Below, one piece after another: positions 54,600 through 63,065 of a DNA stretch of 64,000 nt; the stretch's first letter is position 1; each line of letters starts with the position of its first letter. Source of the stretch: an uncultured Clostridia bacterium (GTDB lineage Bacteria > Bacillota > Clostridia > Saccharofermentanales > Saccharofermentanaceae); assembly GCA_946187935.1 (NCBI GenBank), contig CAMHSJ010000007.1, forward strand, positions 1-64,000, read 5' to 3'. The translations under genes and the position numbers were made by a program. A model generated the notes under the pieces. The model was not told the origin of the DNA. It was given only the letters and a program-made list of their open reading frames with translations, and did no database searches.

Positions 54600-54606
54600 A
54601 TATTCT

Positions 54607-56757
54607 ATGTTGCTTACAGGTAATGAATGGCACGTGAGGACATCCTCTGAGATCAGGGATGCCGATGCTTTGCTTAACGTGCTTCTTAAAAATCGTAATA
54701 TCACGTCCCCTGAGGAGATCAGGGATTTTCTTGCAGATGACAACGGCAAATGGTACGATCCGTTCCTTTATAAGGACATGCGTGAGGCTGTTGACCTCAT
54801 TAATGACGTCATGGACAGGAACGGCAAGATCCTTGTCTACGGCGACTATGACTGCGACGGCGTTACAGCCACATCCATACTCGTAAGGTATTTCAGATAC
54901 CATAACTGCAATGTCAGCTACATCGTTCCGCACAGGTCTGAACACGGCTACGGCCTTACCGAGAAGATCATGGGCAAGGTAATAGACGAAGCTCCCGAGC
55001 TCGTCATAACAGTCGACTGCGGAATAACCAATATCGATACCGTATCTGAGCTCAAGGCCAGAGGCATCCATGTCATAGTATCAGACCACCATAACGTAAA
55101 AGATGAGCTGCCCTCGGCAGACTGCGTGATCTGTGCCAAGAGATCAGACAATACTTATCCTTTCCCCGACCTCTGCGGCGCGGGTGTCGCGCTTAAGATC
55201 GTTGAGGCATTAGGCAGGGACGGAAGACATAAAGTAACTTCATCTCTGTGGCATCAGACGGTCGAGCTGGCAGGACTTGCAACGATAGCAGACCTCGTAT
55301 CCGTTACGGACGAGAACAGGACCATCATCAAGAAGGCCTTTAAGAGTATGAAGGACCCTTCCAACGTGGGCGTCAAGATGATGAACGAGAAGCTCCTTAC
55401 CAGGGGCAAGAACCTGGATGAGACTTTTATCTCATTTAATTACGTTCCCAGGATCAATGCGGCAGGAAGACTCTACGACTCTTCAGATGCCTTGAGATTA
55501 TTCCTCGAGGATACCCCTTCCAAGGCCGGAGTTGCCGTAGATGATCTTACACGTGAGAACGACGAGCGCAAGGCAATAGAGTCTAAAGTTTACGAAGAGG
55601 CATGTGCCCAGATAGAGAGTCCGAACCGTCCGGCTAAGTGGGCGCTCACGCGTCTTGCAGGTCCTATCGTCGTTTATGGCAAGGACTGGCATCAGGGCGT
55701 GCTCGGCATAGTTGCGGGCAAGATCGCTCAGACATACAGAAGATCCTGTATCGTCTTTACTGATGACGGCATCGATCCTGAATGTGCGAAGGGCTCGGGC
55801 AGGGCATACGGAAGCTTCGATCTTTTCGGTGCGCTGACCAACATCTCTGACAGGCTCGTAAATTTCGGAGGCCACAAGAAGGCTGCCGGCATGATGGTCC
55901 GCAAGAAGGACATGAGTGAATTCCTCGATGCTCTCGAAGCTGAATCATTAAGGATAAGGGGCATATCAGACGGCGAAGATGAGACTGATGCGATAGAGAT
56001 CGACTGTGAGCTTGATCCAAGCGAAGTAAACTTCGATACATATGCCAAGGTGTGCGAGTTAAGGCCATTTGGCATCGGCAATTCCAAGCCGGTATTTAAG
56101 ACATCCGATCTTCTTATCTCAGGCATCTATTCCATGAGCGAGGGCGCTCACATCAGGCTCGATCTTGTTGACAGCAAGGATGCCAAGAACGGCAATGTAT
56201 TGTCTGCCGTAGGTTTCGGAATGGGATCTTACTTAGACCTTCTTAAAGTCGGAGATATCATTGATATCGCATATACCATGAATGAGTTCTGCGTCAGGGG
56301 AGATACGACGCTCTCGCTTCACCTTGAAGACATTCATCCTCACTTTGAAGATACGTTTATCTGGCAGAAATCCGCTATAGCAGAGAAGCTCTACATGAGC
56401 GGTCTTGCAATAGATCAGATCGCCAAGATGAGCAAGGATTCAGATCCTGAGACTGACATGATACCTACGCCTGAACAGTTCAAGGCAAGCTATCTGACCC
56501 TTAACAAATACTGCAAGGGCAGCATGTCCACAGCTGACTGCAACCTCCTTGCGAAGCTTGTAAATGTCAATACAGGTGTTACAATTACTCCATTCCAGAT
56601 CAAGAGGTGCCTGGAGATCTTCTCCGAGTGCGGTCTTGTAAGTCTGGGAGCGGTTAAGCCGACTAGGCTCTGCTTCACTCTTCTTGAGGCTGAAGGCAAG
56701 CCCAAGCTTACTGATACCAAAACATACAAAAGGTTGACCGGAAATGGGCAAGTTTGA
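54607..56757 (+). CDS. recJ: Single-stranded-DNA-specific exonuclease RecJ
   Basis: 716 residues. DHH motifs: VYGDYDCDGVTATSIL, VDCGITN and VSDHHNVKDELP. The DHHA1 motif is VNFGGHKKAAGMMVR, and an OB-fold follows (RLDLVDSKD region). A C-terminal extension of ~120 residues lies beyond the core. RecJ degrades single-stranded DNA 5' to 3' in recombination and mismatch repair. No ribosome binding site is visible before ATG 54607, and the leader is short. It overlaps relA by 14 nt, a common Firmicutes pairing, although apt is missing between them. Confidence 0.94.
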   Translation: MLLTGNEWHVRTSSEIRDADALLNVLLKNRNITSPEEIRDFLADDNGKWYDPFLYKDMREAVDLINDVMDRNGKILVYGDYDCDGVTATSILVRYFRYHNCNVSYIVPHRSEHGYGLTEKIMGKVIDEAPELVITVDCGITNIDTVSELKARGIHVIVSDHHNVKDELPSADCVICAKRSDNTYPFPDLCGAGVALKIVEALGRDGRHKVTSSLWHQTVELAGLATIADLVSVTDENRTIIKKAFKSMKDPSNVGVKMMNEKLLTRGKNLDETFISFNYVPRINAAGRLYDSSDALRLFLEDTPSKAGVAVDDLTRENDERKAIESKVYEEACAQIESPNRPAKWALTRLAGPIVVYGKDWHQGVLGIVAGKIAQTYRRSCIVFTDDGIDPECAKGSGRAYGSFDLFGALTNISDRLVNFGGHKKAAGMMVRKKDMSEFLDALEAESLRIRGISDGEDETDAIEIDCELDPSEVNFDTYAKVCELRPFGIGNSKPVFKTSDLLISGIYSMSEGAHIRLDLVDSKDAKNGNVLSAVGFGMGSYLDLLKVGDIIDIAYTMNEFCVRGDTTLSLHLEDIHPHFEDTFIWQKSAIAEKLYMSGLAIDQIAKMSKDSDPETDMIPTPEQFKASYLTLNKYCKGSMSTADCNLLAKLVNVNTGVTITPFQIKRCLEIFSECGLVSLGAVKPTRLCFTLLEAEGKPKLTDTKTYKRLTGNGQV

Positions 56758-59302
56758 TAACACAAGAGCAAGCAATTCCGAAGATATCGCCGAGCGCGCA
56801 TATCTGGACGATGATGCGCAAAAGTGTGAGATCCCGCCCGAGATACAGGAGCAGTTTGACGAGGTCTTAAAGCTCTACACCGAGTATGCCGTGGAGGCTA
56901 ACGTCGGAGCTGAGGATCTGGCCAAGGATCAGGATCTCATCAGAAGATCCTTTGAATTTGCCTACAAGGCTCACAGAAACCAGAAGCGTAAGACAGGTGA
57001 GCCCTACATCATCCACCCGCTTGCCGTTGCCAGGATCTTAACAGACATTAAGGTCGATGCTTCGACCCTGTCTGCAGCGCTCCTGCACGACACCATAGAA
57101 GATACCGCTGCTGACTGGGAGATGGTCTCGGTCAAGTTCGGTACTTCAGTAGCCAACCTGGTTGACGGTGTCACCAAGCTCAATACCAAATTGGACAACG
57201 TAGTCTATAACAGCAAGACGGACATCCAGGCATCGAATGTGCGCAAGATGTTCATTGCCTTATCAGATGATATCAGGGTCATCTTCATCAAGCTCGCAGA
57301 CCGTCTGCACAACATGCGTACGCTTAAGTTCCAGTCCCCCGAGAAGCAGATCGAAAAGGCCCAGGAGACATTAGACATATACGTTCCTTTCGCGGGAAGA
57401 TTCGGTATCTATAAGATCAAGTGGGAATTAGAGGATCTGTGTCTCAGGTATCTGCACCCTGAAGAATACTTCAACCTCATCAATCTTGTTAATGGCGACC
57501 GTGAACAGCGCGAAGGCTTCATGGAGCAGGTGGTCTCCGAGATCAGGGCCAAGCTTAAAGAGAACGGCATCACTCATTTCGAGATCGAGGGAAGACCCAA
57601 ACATTTCTACAGCATCTACAAGAAGATGCACGACAAGGGCAAGACGATAGACGAGATCTACGACCTTTATGCCTGCCGCATAATAGTTGATGCGGTAACC
57701 GAGTGCTATCAGGTCTTAGGCATCATCCACGAGATGTATCAGCATGTTCCCGGCAGGTTCAAGGACTACATCGCGATGCCTAAGGAGAACAAGTACCAGT
57801 CCATCCACACGACTGTCGTATCCCACACGGGAACTCCTTTTGAAGTGCAGATCAGGACATACCAGATGCACCAGACGGCAGAGTTCGGTATCGCCGCCCA
57901 CTGGCACTATAAGGAAGCGGGCACTTCTTCAGAATACAAAGCTGACAGGTACGATGAGAAGATCGACGAGGTGCGTCAGATAATAGAGTCACAGAACGAG
58001 CTCTCGGATTCAGGAGAATTCTTAGAGTCTCTTAAGATGAACATTGCTCCTGACGAGATCTTTGTTTATACCCCTAAGCACGAGGTAATAAAGCTCCCGT
58101 CAGGTTCTTGCCCCATAGATTTTGCATATTCGATCCATTCAGGCATCGGCAACCACATGCACGGCGCCAAGGTAAACGGCAGGATAGTGCCTCTGTCATA
58201 CCGCTTGAAGAACAGCGATGTCGTTGAGATCTTATCTTCACCCAAGCTCGTCAAGGGACCTTCAAGAGACTGGATAAAGATAGTAAGGAGTCCAAATGCC
58301 AGGGCCAAGATCAACAACTGGTTCAAGAAGGAAGCAAGAGATGAGAATATCGTAAGAGGCAAGCAGGAACTTAATCGTGAGATAGAACGTAACGGCTTCA
58401 GTCCGGGCAGGCTCCTGATGCACAAGTCCATCGAGACGATCTTAAAGCGCAATAACTTCCAGAGCTTGGATGACATGTATGCCGCGATAGGTTACGGCAG
58501 CATCAGTGTCGTCAAGGTCTTCGGAAGATTAAGAGATGACTACATAAGGGGCATTACCGAAGCAGAGCGTAAGGAACTGGGTTACAGGGTCACTTCAGAC
58601 GGTAATGTCGCATACGATCCTAAGGATCTTCCCATTGAGATCGGCAAGTTCGACCAGTCTCATTCCAAGACAGGTAAGCCCGGACAGAAGGCTGACGCAT
58701 CAAGTAAGCAGGTCAAGAGTCTGGGAGAAGAAGATATCAACAGGATCTCCATGGATCCTCACCAGGCCGAAGAACCGCAGGGCACAACGAGAGCTTCAAG
58801 ACAGAGCGAAGCAAGGGCTAAGTCCGCCTCTGAAAAACAGGTCATTGTCGAGGGATTGGATACTGTATCTACTCATATGGCAAGATGCTGCTGCCCGGTA
58901 TTCGGAGATGACATAATCGGATATGTTACTCAGGAATCCGGTGTCGGCATACACAAGAAGACATGCGCCAATATAAGGCACATCATCGAAAACAAGGACA
59001 ACTCGCAGAAGGATATCGAGAGATACAGCAGACTCGTTCAGGCACATTGGATGGAAAAGTCACGGTACTCTTCTTTTATGGTCAAGCTCGTTGTATTTGC
59101 CAACAATTACGACAGGCTCTTTTTGGATGTCTTGGATAAGATCAATCAGGAGAAGACCAAGGTCAACAACCTGAACGCAGTAACAGAAGGTCCTGATGCC
59201 AAGCTCTACATAACTCTTACCGTTTCAGGCAAGGAGCATCTGGACAGGGTAATTGAGCGTATCAAGTTGTTGAAGGACGTCGAGAAGATCGTAAGAGCGT
59301 GA
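56744..59302 (+). CDS. relA: Bifunctional (p)ppGpp synthetase/hydrolase
   Basis: 852 residues, longer than the usual ~730. The HD hydrolase domain has ALLHDTIEDT and KLADRLHNMRTLKF. The synthetase domain has YDLYACRIIVD and YIAMPKENKYQSIHT. The TGS domain begins DEIFVYTPKHEVIKLPSG, and an ACT domain closes the chain. Both catalytic halves look intact, as in Firmicutes Rel. Extra length comes from a ~65-residue N-terminal leader and a Lys/Glu/Ser-rich linker (about 640-700) between the helical and zinc-finger/ACT parts. A CCCPVFGDDIIG segment follows that linker. Confidence 0.95.
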   Translation: MGKFDNTRASNSEDIAERAYLDDDAQKCEIPPEIQEQFDEVLKLYTEYAVEANVGAEDLAKDQDLIRRSFEFAYKAHRNQKRKTGEPYIIHPLAVARILTDIKVDASTLSAALLHDTIEDTAADWEMVSVKFGTSVANLVDGVTKLNTKLDNVVYNSKTDIQASNVRKMFIALSDDIRVIFIKLADRLHNMRTLKFQSPEKQIEKAQETLDIYVPFAGRFGIYKIKWELEDLCLRYLHPEEYFNLINLVNGDREQREGFMEQVVSEIRAKLKENGITHFEIEGRPKHFYSIYKKMHDKGKTIDEIYDLYACRIIVDAVTECYQVLGIIHEMYQHVPGRFKDYIAMPKENKYQSIHTTVVSHTGTPFEVQIRTYQMHQTAEFGIAAHWHYKEAGTSSEYKADRYDEKIDEVRQIIESQNELSDSGEFLESLKMNIAPDEIFVYTPKHEVIKLPSGSCPIDFAYSIHSGIGNHMHGAKVNGRIVPLSYRLKNSDVVEILSSPKLVKGPSRDWIKIVRSPNARAKINNWFKKEARDENIVRGKQELNREIERNGFSPGRLLMHKSIETILKRNNFQSLDDMYAAIGYGSISVVKVFGRLRDDYIRGITEAERKELGYRVTSDGNVAYDPKDLPIEIGKFDQSHSKTGKPGQKADASSKQVKSLGEEDINRISMDPHQAEEPQGTTRASRQSEARAKSASEKQVIVEGLDTVSTHMARCCCPVFGDDIIGYVTQESGVGIHKKTCANIRHIIENKDNSQKDIERYSRLVQAHWMEKSRYSSFMVKLVVFANNYDRLFLDVLDKINQEKTKVNNLNAVTEGPDAKLYITLTVSGKEHLDRVIERIKLLKDVEKIVRA

Positions 59303-59365
59303 GGGAGAGCTTCGGCTCTATAAAGGATCTACCTTCAGTGCAACATTCTGCCTTACTGAACTGTA

Positions 59366-59385
59366 TTTACCGTATAGACGGTAAA
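59366..59385 (+). promoter_or_regulatory. Perfect inverted repeat before a lipoprotein gene
   Basis: TTTACCGT (59366-59373) and ACGGTAAA (59378-59385) with an ATAG centre lie just before the ribosome binding site of the lipoprotein gene. The symmetry is typical of a repressor operator, but a leader hairpin is equally possible. Confidence 0.45.
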
Positions 59386-59398
59386 TGAGGTGTGTCCA

Positions 59399-59887
59399 AT
59401 GAAAAAGATAAAGTTCAGTACAATATTACTTGCGGTCTTGCTAATGATCTCATTATCAGTACTTGCGAGCTGCAATAATATGAGCGCCGGCAGCAGCGAA
59501 GAACCCGAAGCTTCGGCTGATGGATCGGGATCCATATCTGACGATCATGTTATCGATCTGATCCCCGAAGACTATGAACCCAGGAAAGAGATAACTGACG
59601 ACTACATCGCAGTCTTTCATGGCGGCTCGGGAGAACTGACATATCTGACTTATATCTATAAGATCGATAACGGTCACGATAACTGCGGATTTGAGTACAT
59701 CAGTGCTGAGTCATACGGAATGACCGCAGATCAGACCATAAGGATCCTTGACATTGGAACTGTTCTTTGGACTGAGGATGTTTTCCCTGCAGCTGAAGAG
59801 AACAATGCTTATGATTTCGTTACTCTTCCAGGTGACAGGAATACATACACAATCGATGAATTCAAGGATATGTTCCTGATGTGTTGA
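59399..59887 (+). CDS. Small putative lipoprotein
   Basis: 162 residues. A lipobox at LASC (Cys25) follows a long hydrophobic signal; a Ser/Glu-rich spacer and a ~110-residue domain follow (YIAVFHGGSGELTYLTYIYK). ATG 59399 has TGAGGTG 7 nt upstream; the GTG at 59390 is inside that site. Family not recognised. It converges with the RNase J gene; the third palindrome lies between. Confidence 0.7.
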   Translation: MKKIKFSTILLAVLLMISLSVLASCNNMSAGSSEEPEASADGSGSISDDHVIDLIPEDYEPRKEITDDYIAVFHGGSGELTYLTYIYKIDNGHDNCGFEYISAESYGMTADQTIRILDIGTVLWTEDVFPAAEENNAYDFVTLPGDRNTYTIDEFKDMFLMC

Positions 59888-59899
59888 TAGATTTTTCAA

Positions 59900-59928
59900 T
59901 GTGACAACAGGCATGTCCCCTTGTCACA
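59900..59928. repeat. REP-like 29-bp palindrome, copy 3 (inverted)
   Basis: Read on the minus strand it matches copy 1 at 28 of 29 positions. On that strand the TGA stop of RNase J is the third to fifth base of the element's TGTGACA, so the element supplies the stop codon. Confidence 0.85.
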
Positions 59929-61681
59929 TGTCAGGATCGTCAATGCGGCTTACATTGCAGATGATCATGGGCTTTCTGCCTGTCTTCTGGGAGATGAAGT
60001 TCTTAAGCTGTTCCCTGAAAGCGCGCTTGGCGGTGAAGGCCTCTACGCTGCCTGCTTTGGAGCCTGACTGCTTCAAGAGGTTCTCCGCTTTTTCTGCTAT
60101 GAGTTCATGAAGGAGATTCAGATTCTGTTCGTCATCAAAGCATCCTATCGAATTGACGCTTACGGGGCAGGCGAGATTCTCGCTGTCGCTGTAGAGCGTT
60201 ATTGCGATGCCGACGCATCCTTCCTGGCTTAATCTCAATCTGTCGTTTAATACCTTGTCGTCTGCGCCGATGGTGCCTGAACCGTCGATGAGTACTGCAT
60301 CTGCTATGACCTTGTCGGTGATCTGAGCTTTGTCAGATGTGAGTGACAAGACATCGCCGTTGCCCATGATAAAGATGTTGTCCTCATCCATGCCGAGGTT
60401 TACCGCCATCTCCTTGTGAAGGCAGAGCATCCTGTATTCGCCGTGGATCGGAATGAAGAACTTGGGCTTGATAAGGGTGTGCAGCATCATGAGTTCGCTC
60501 TGGTATGCGTGACCTGAAACATGCACGTCAGCCAGGGACTGGTATATGACGTGGGCGCCCTTGCGGTAGAGTTCGTTGATGACCCTGTATATCGGCTTCT
60601 CGTTGCCGGGGATAGGGTCTGCTGAGATTATGATCGTATCGCCCTTGCGGATATCGACGGAGCGGTGGGAATCGTAAGCCATACGGGTCAGAGCGCTCAT
60701 CGGCTCAGCCTGGCTTCCTGTGGTAAGGATGACGATCTCCTTGTCGTCGTAGTTATCTATCGCATCGATATTGATAAGGGTCTTGGGATCCATCGTTATA
60801 TATCCCAGAGAATTGGCGATGTTAAATACTGATACCATCGACCTGCCCGAGAGAGCCACGTGCTTGCCGTAGTGCTCGGCTGCTTCTATTATCTGCTGCA
60901 TCCTGTGTACGTGTGACGAGAATGTAGCAACGATTATCCTGCCTTCAGCTTTCCTGAAGATGGATTTGAAGGAATCGCCGACGTGTTTTTCTGACGGGGA
61001 GAAGCCTTCGATCTCAACATTGGTGCTCTCGCACATGAACATCAGAACGCCCTCTAAGCCGAGCTCACCAAACCTTTGGAGGTTTATGGTCTTGCCGTTG
61101 ATCGGTGTAAAGTCGATCTTGAAGTCACCTGAATGAACTATGGTGCCGACGGGGGTCTTGAGCGCCAGCGCATAAGAATCAGCTATGCTGTGATTTACTC
61201 TTATGAACTCTGCTTCAAAGTACCTGCCGAGCTTTACGATGTCTGCGTTCTTGCACTTTTCGAGCCTGATGCCCTCAAGAGGGACCTTGCTGTCTTCTAA
61301 TTTGTGGCGGACTAATTCTATCGTCAGTGTGCCGCCGTAAACGGGGCACTTAAATTCTCTGAGGAAATAGGGGAGAGCTCCGATATGGTCCTCGTGGCCG
61401 TGAGTCAGGAGGATGCCTCTGAGCTTGCTTACATTGTCCCTTACATACGAAAAGTCCTGGATGACGCAGTCGACACCCGGCATGTTCTCTTCAGGAAAGC
61501 TCATGCCGCAGTCGACTATGATCATGTCGTTTCCATACTCGAAAACGGTCATGTTCTTGCCGATCTCGCCCAAGCCTCCTAGGGGGATTATCTTAAGGGG
61601 CTGTTCTTTTGTGCCCTGCTTATTATCAGGACCGAAACTGCGCCTGTTTACCTTAACAGGCTTATTATTCTTGCTAGTCAT
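59924..61681 (-). CDS. rnj: Ribonuclease J
   Basis: 585 residues. The metallo-beta-lactamase motif is LTHGHEDHIGALPYFL; the beta-CASP part includes FSSHVHRMQQIIEAAE and TGSQAEPMSALTRMA, with IPIHGEYRMLCLHKEMA near its end, and a C-terminal domain follows. RNase J is a 5'-3' exo- and endonuclease in mRNA decay and rRNA maturation. AAAGGAA lies 6 nt before the ATG. It is 11 nt downstream of the 3D-protein gene on the same strand. I cannot tell J1 from J2. Confidence 0.95.
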   Translation of the reverse strand: MTSKNNKPVKVNRRSFGPDNKQGTKEQPLKIIPLGGLGEIGKNMTVFEYGNDMIIVDCGMSFPEENMPGVDCVIQDFSYVRDNVSKLRGILLTHGHEDHIGALPYFLREFKCPVYGGTLTIELVRHKLEDSKVPLEGIRLEKCKNADIVKLGRYFEAEFIRVNHSIADSYALALKTPVGTIVHSGDFKIDFTPINGKTINLQRFGELGLEGVLMFMCESTNVEIEGFSPSEKHVGDSFKSIFRKAEGRIIVATFSSHVHRMQQIIEAAEHYGKHVALSGRSMVSVFNIANSLGYITMDPKTLINIDAIDNYDDKEIVILTTGSQAEPMSALTRMAYDSHRSVDIRKGDTIIISADPIPGNEKPIYRVINELYRKGAHVIYQSLADVHVSGHAYQSELMMLHTLIKPKFFIPIHGEYRMLCLHKEMAVNLGMDEDNIFIMGNGDVLSLTSDKAQITDKVIADAVLIDGSGTIGADDKVLNDRLRLSQEGCVGIAITLYSDSENLACPVSVNSIGCFDDEQNLNLLHELIAEKAENLLKQSGSKAGSVEAFTAKRAFREQLKNFISQKTGRKPMIICNVSRIDDPDM

Positions 61682-61692
61682 TATATGTTCCT

Positions 61693-62628
61693 TTACTGTG
61701 CGTAAACGTTGCGTCTGGTCGTGTTCCAGCCGGACTCGTCGTCTACATAGATATCGATTATGTGGCCTTTTACGGCGCTGCCTCTGTCTTCAACTATGTA
61801 ATATCCGTCTCCTCCGAGAGGATCGTTCTCGATATAGATCGTTGAGCCTGCAGGGAATACTGACCAGTCAGCAGCGCATGTCCTGCCCTGAACACATGTC
61901 GTGCCCGTAGCAGTGGATGTCGAGTATGTGCCGTCGCCGTTTGGCTGCGGACCGTAGAATGTGATCCTGCAGCTTATCGCTTCACCTGTGGGCGCTACTG
62001 CCGTTGCTGTAGTCGTGGTAGCCCTTGTGGTGGCCCTTGTCGTAGATCTGGTAGTTGAAGCCGAAGTCGGCCTCGGAGTGGGTGTGGGCGTATTGGTGGG
62101 AGCAACATCTGTCGTATGCTGTATAGATACATAGTTGCCGTTATATGTCTTGTACCATCCGTTGGTCGTGATGGCTATAACATCGATCTGATCACCGGGG
62201 TTGAGCTGCTTGACCACGTCGTATTCAGTGCCGGGGCCTGATCTTACGTTGAGAGTGGATGTGGCATATACGGCCAGGTAGAATTCGGATTCTCCTATAG
62301 TGGTCTCTGTCGTTGTCTGTGAAGTGGTGGTAGTCCCGGAAGTCTCAGTCTCAGATGTCTCGCTTGCAGGAGATGACTCTGTGGGCTCAATGGTCTCAGA
62401 AGGCTGTGACTCATCAGTCTCAGAAGGCAAGACCGAGGATTCAGCCACAGTAGTCCCGGCCGAAGTCTCACTGTCAGCTAATACAGTGGCATTCGGCATG
62501 TGGTTTATAACCTGGAGCACGCCTAGAGATGACGTGGCGCACAGAGCAATGACGAGAGCTGTGCTCCCGCCTTTTATGAGGGCTTCTTTAGTCGGCTTTA
62601 AGCCTTTAAGCAGTTCTTTAATACTCAA
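61693..62628 (-). CDS. SH3b and 3D-domain cell-wall protein
   Basis: 311 residues. An N-terminal basic segment and hydrophobic helix (about 19-42) export or anchor it. A Ser/Thr/Glu-rich stretch follows, then a bacterial SH3 domain (about 115-170; STLNVRSGPGTEYDVVKQL). A Thr/Pro/Arg-rich linker precedes a C-terminal 3D domain (about 215-311) with its three Asp in CAADWSVFPAG, VEDRGSAVKG and HIIDIYVDD. 3D domains occur in lytic transglycosylase-like wall proteins (YabE/YocH/YuiC). The start is TTG 62628, with GGAGG 7 nt upstream. Confidence 0.85.
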   Translation of the reverse strand: MSIKELLKGLKPTKEALIKGGSTALVIALCATSSLGVLQVINHMPNATVLADSETSAGTTVAESSVLPSETDESQPSETIEPTESSPASETSETETSGTTTTSQTTTETTIGESEFYLAVYATSTLNVRSGPGTEYDVVKQLNPGDQIDVIAITTNGWYKTYNGNYVSIQHTTDVAPTNTPTPTPRPTSASTTRSTTRATTRATTTTATAVAPTGEAISCRITFYGPQPNGDGTYSTSTATGTTCVQGRTCAADWSVFPAGSTIYIENDPLGGDGYYIVEDRGSAVKGHIIDIYVDDESGWNTTRRNVYAQ

Positions 62629-62675
62629 AAAGTATCCTCCGCAGATGCCTTATTTGTGGCCATAAATTCTACCAT

Positions 62676-62684
62676 ATTATAACA
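62676..62684 (-). promoter_or_regulatory. Extended -10 promoter of the 3D-protein/RNase J pair
   Basis: On the minus strand TGTTATAAT is a perfect extended -10; TTATCT 17 nt further up is a weak -35. It gives a ~40-nt leader. Confidence 0.6.
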
Positions 62685-62835
62685 TATGTTCTTTTGACAG
62701 ATAATTCACGGCATTGTTTAGGCAAGTTTTTCCGCCATTTGTCAACGGAATGTCATACTGTTGCAAAGCATGACATATACCATGAGTCTATAATCAATCT
62801 ACCGATAGACGTTTTAAGGGAGGGGGAGCGCCAAG

Positions 62836-63000
62836 GTGTCGTTTGGATCTGTGAAGAAACCGGCCAAAAAGGCCACATATGGTACAACTGAACGCGATGT
62901 CGAAAAGCGCAGGTCCCGAGTCTATCTCATGTGCGCCGTAATACTCATTATCTGCGGCATCTTAGACGTTTTCCTCATTGCCGGCATTTTGGGCTTGTAA
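62836..63000 (+). CDS. 54-residue single-helix membrane protein
   Basis: A short frame from GTG 62836 to TAA 63000. GGGAGGGGGAG ends 7 nt before it, a very strong ribosome binding site. The product has a Lys/Arg-rich N-terminal half (SVKKPAKKATYG, EKRRSRVY) and one membrane helix (CAVILIICGILDVFLIAGIL), so the N-terminus should stay inside. A TATAAT near 62791 may be its -10. The proS -35 element begins on the base after its stop. Function unknown; short length makes it easy to miss. Confidence 0.7.
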   Translation: MSFGSVKKPAKKATYGTTERDVEKRRSRVYLMCAVILIICGILDVFLIAGILGL

Positions 63001-63029
63001 TTGCAAAACGGCTTGCTCTGCTTTATACT
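63001..63029 (+). promoter_or_regulatory. Promoter of proS
   Basis: TTGCAA (63001-63006), a 17-nt spacer and TATACT (63024-63029), giving a start near 63036. Confidence 0.7.
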
Positions 63030-63065
63030 TATTACTTGTAATATTAGTTAGCAGGAGCAGACAAT

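Noticed and set aside
59305..59320. AGAGC-TTCG-GCTCT hairpin after relA as a terminator
   Set aside because: The stem is only 5 bp and no T-run follows, so I did not list it as a terminator.
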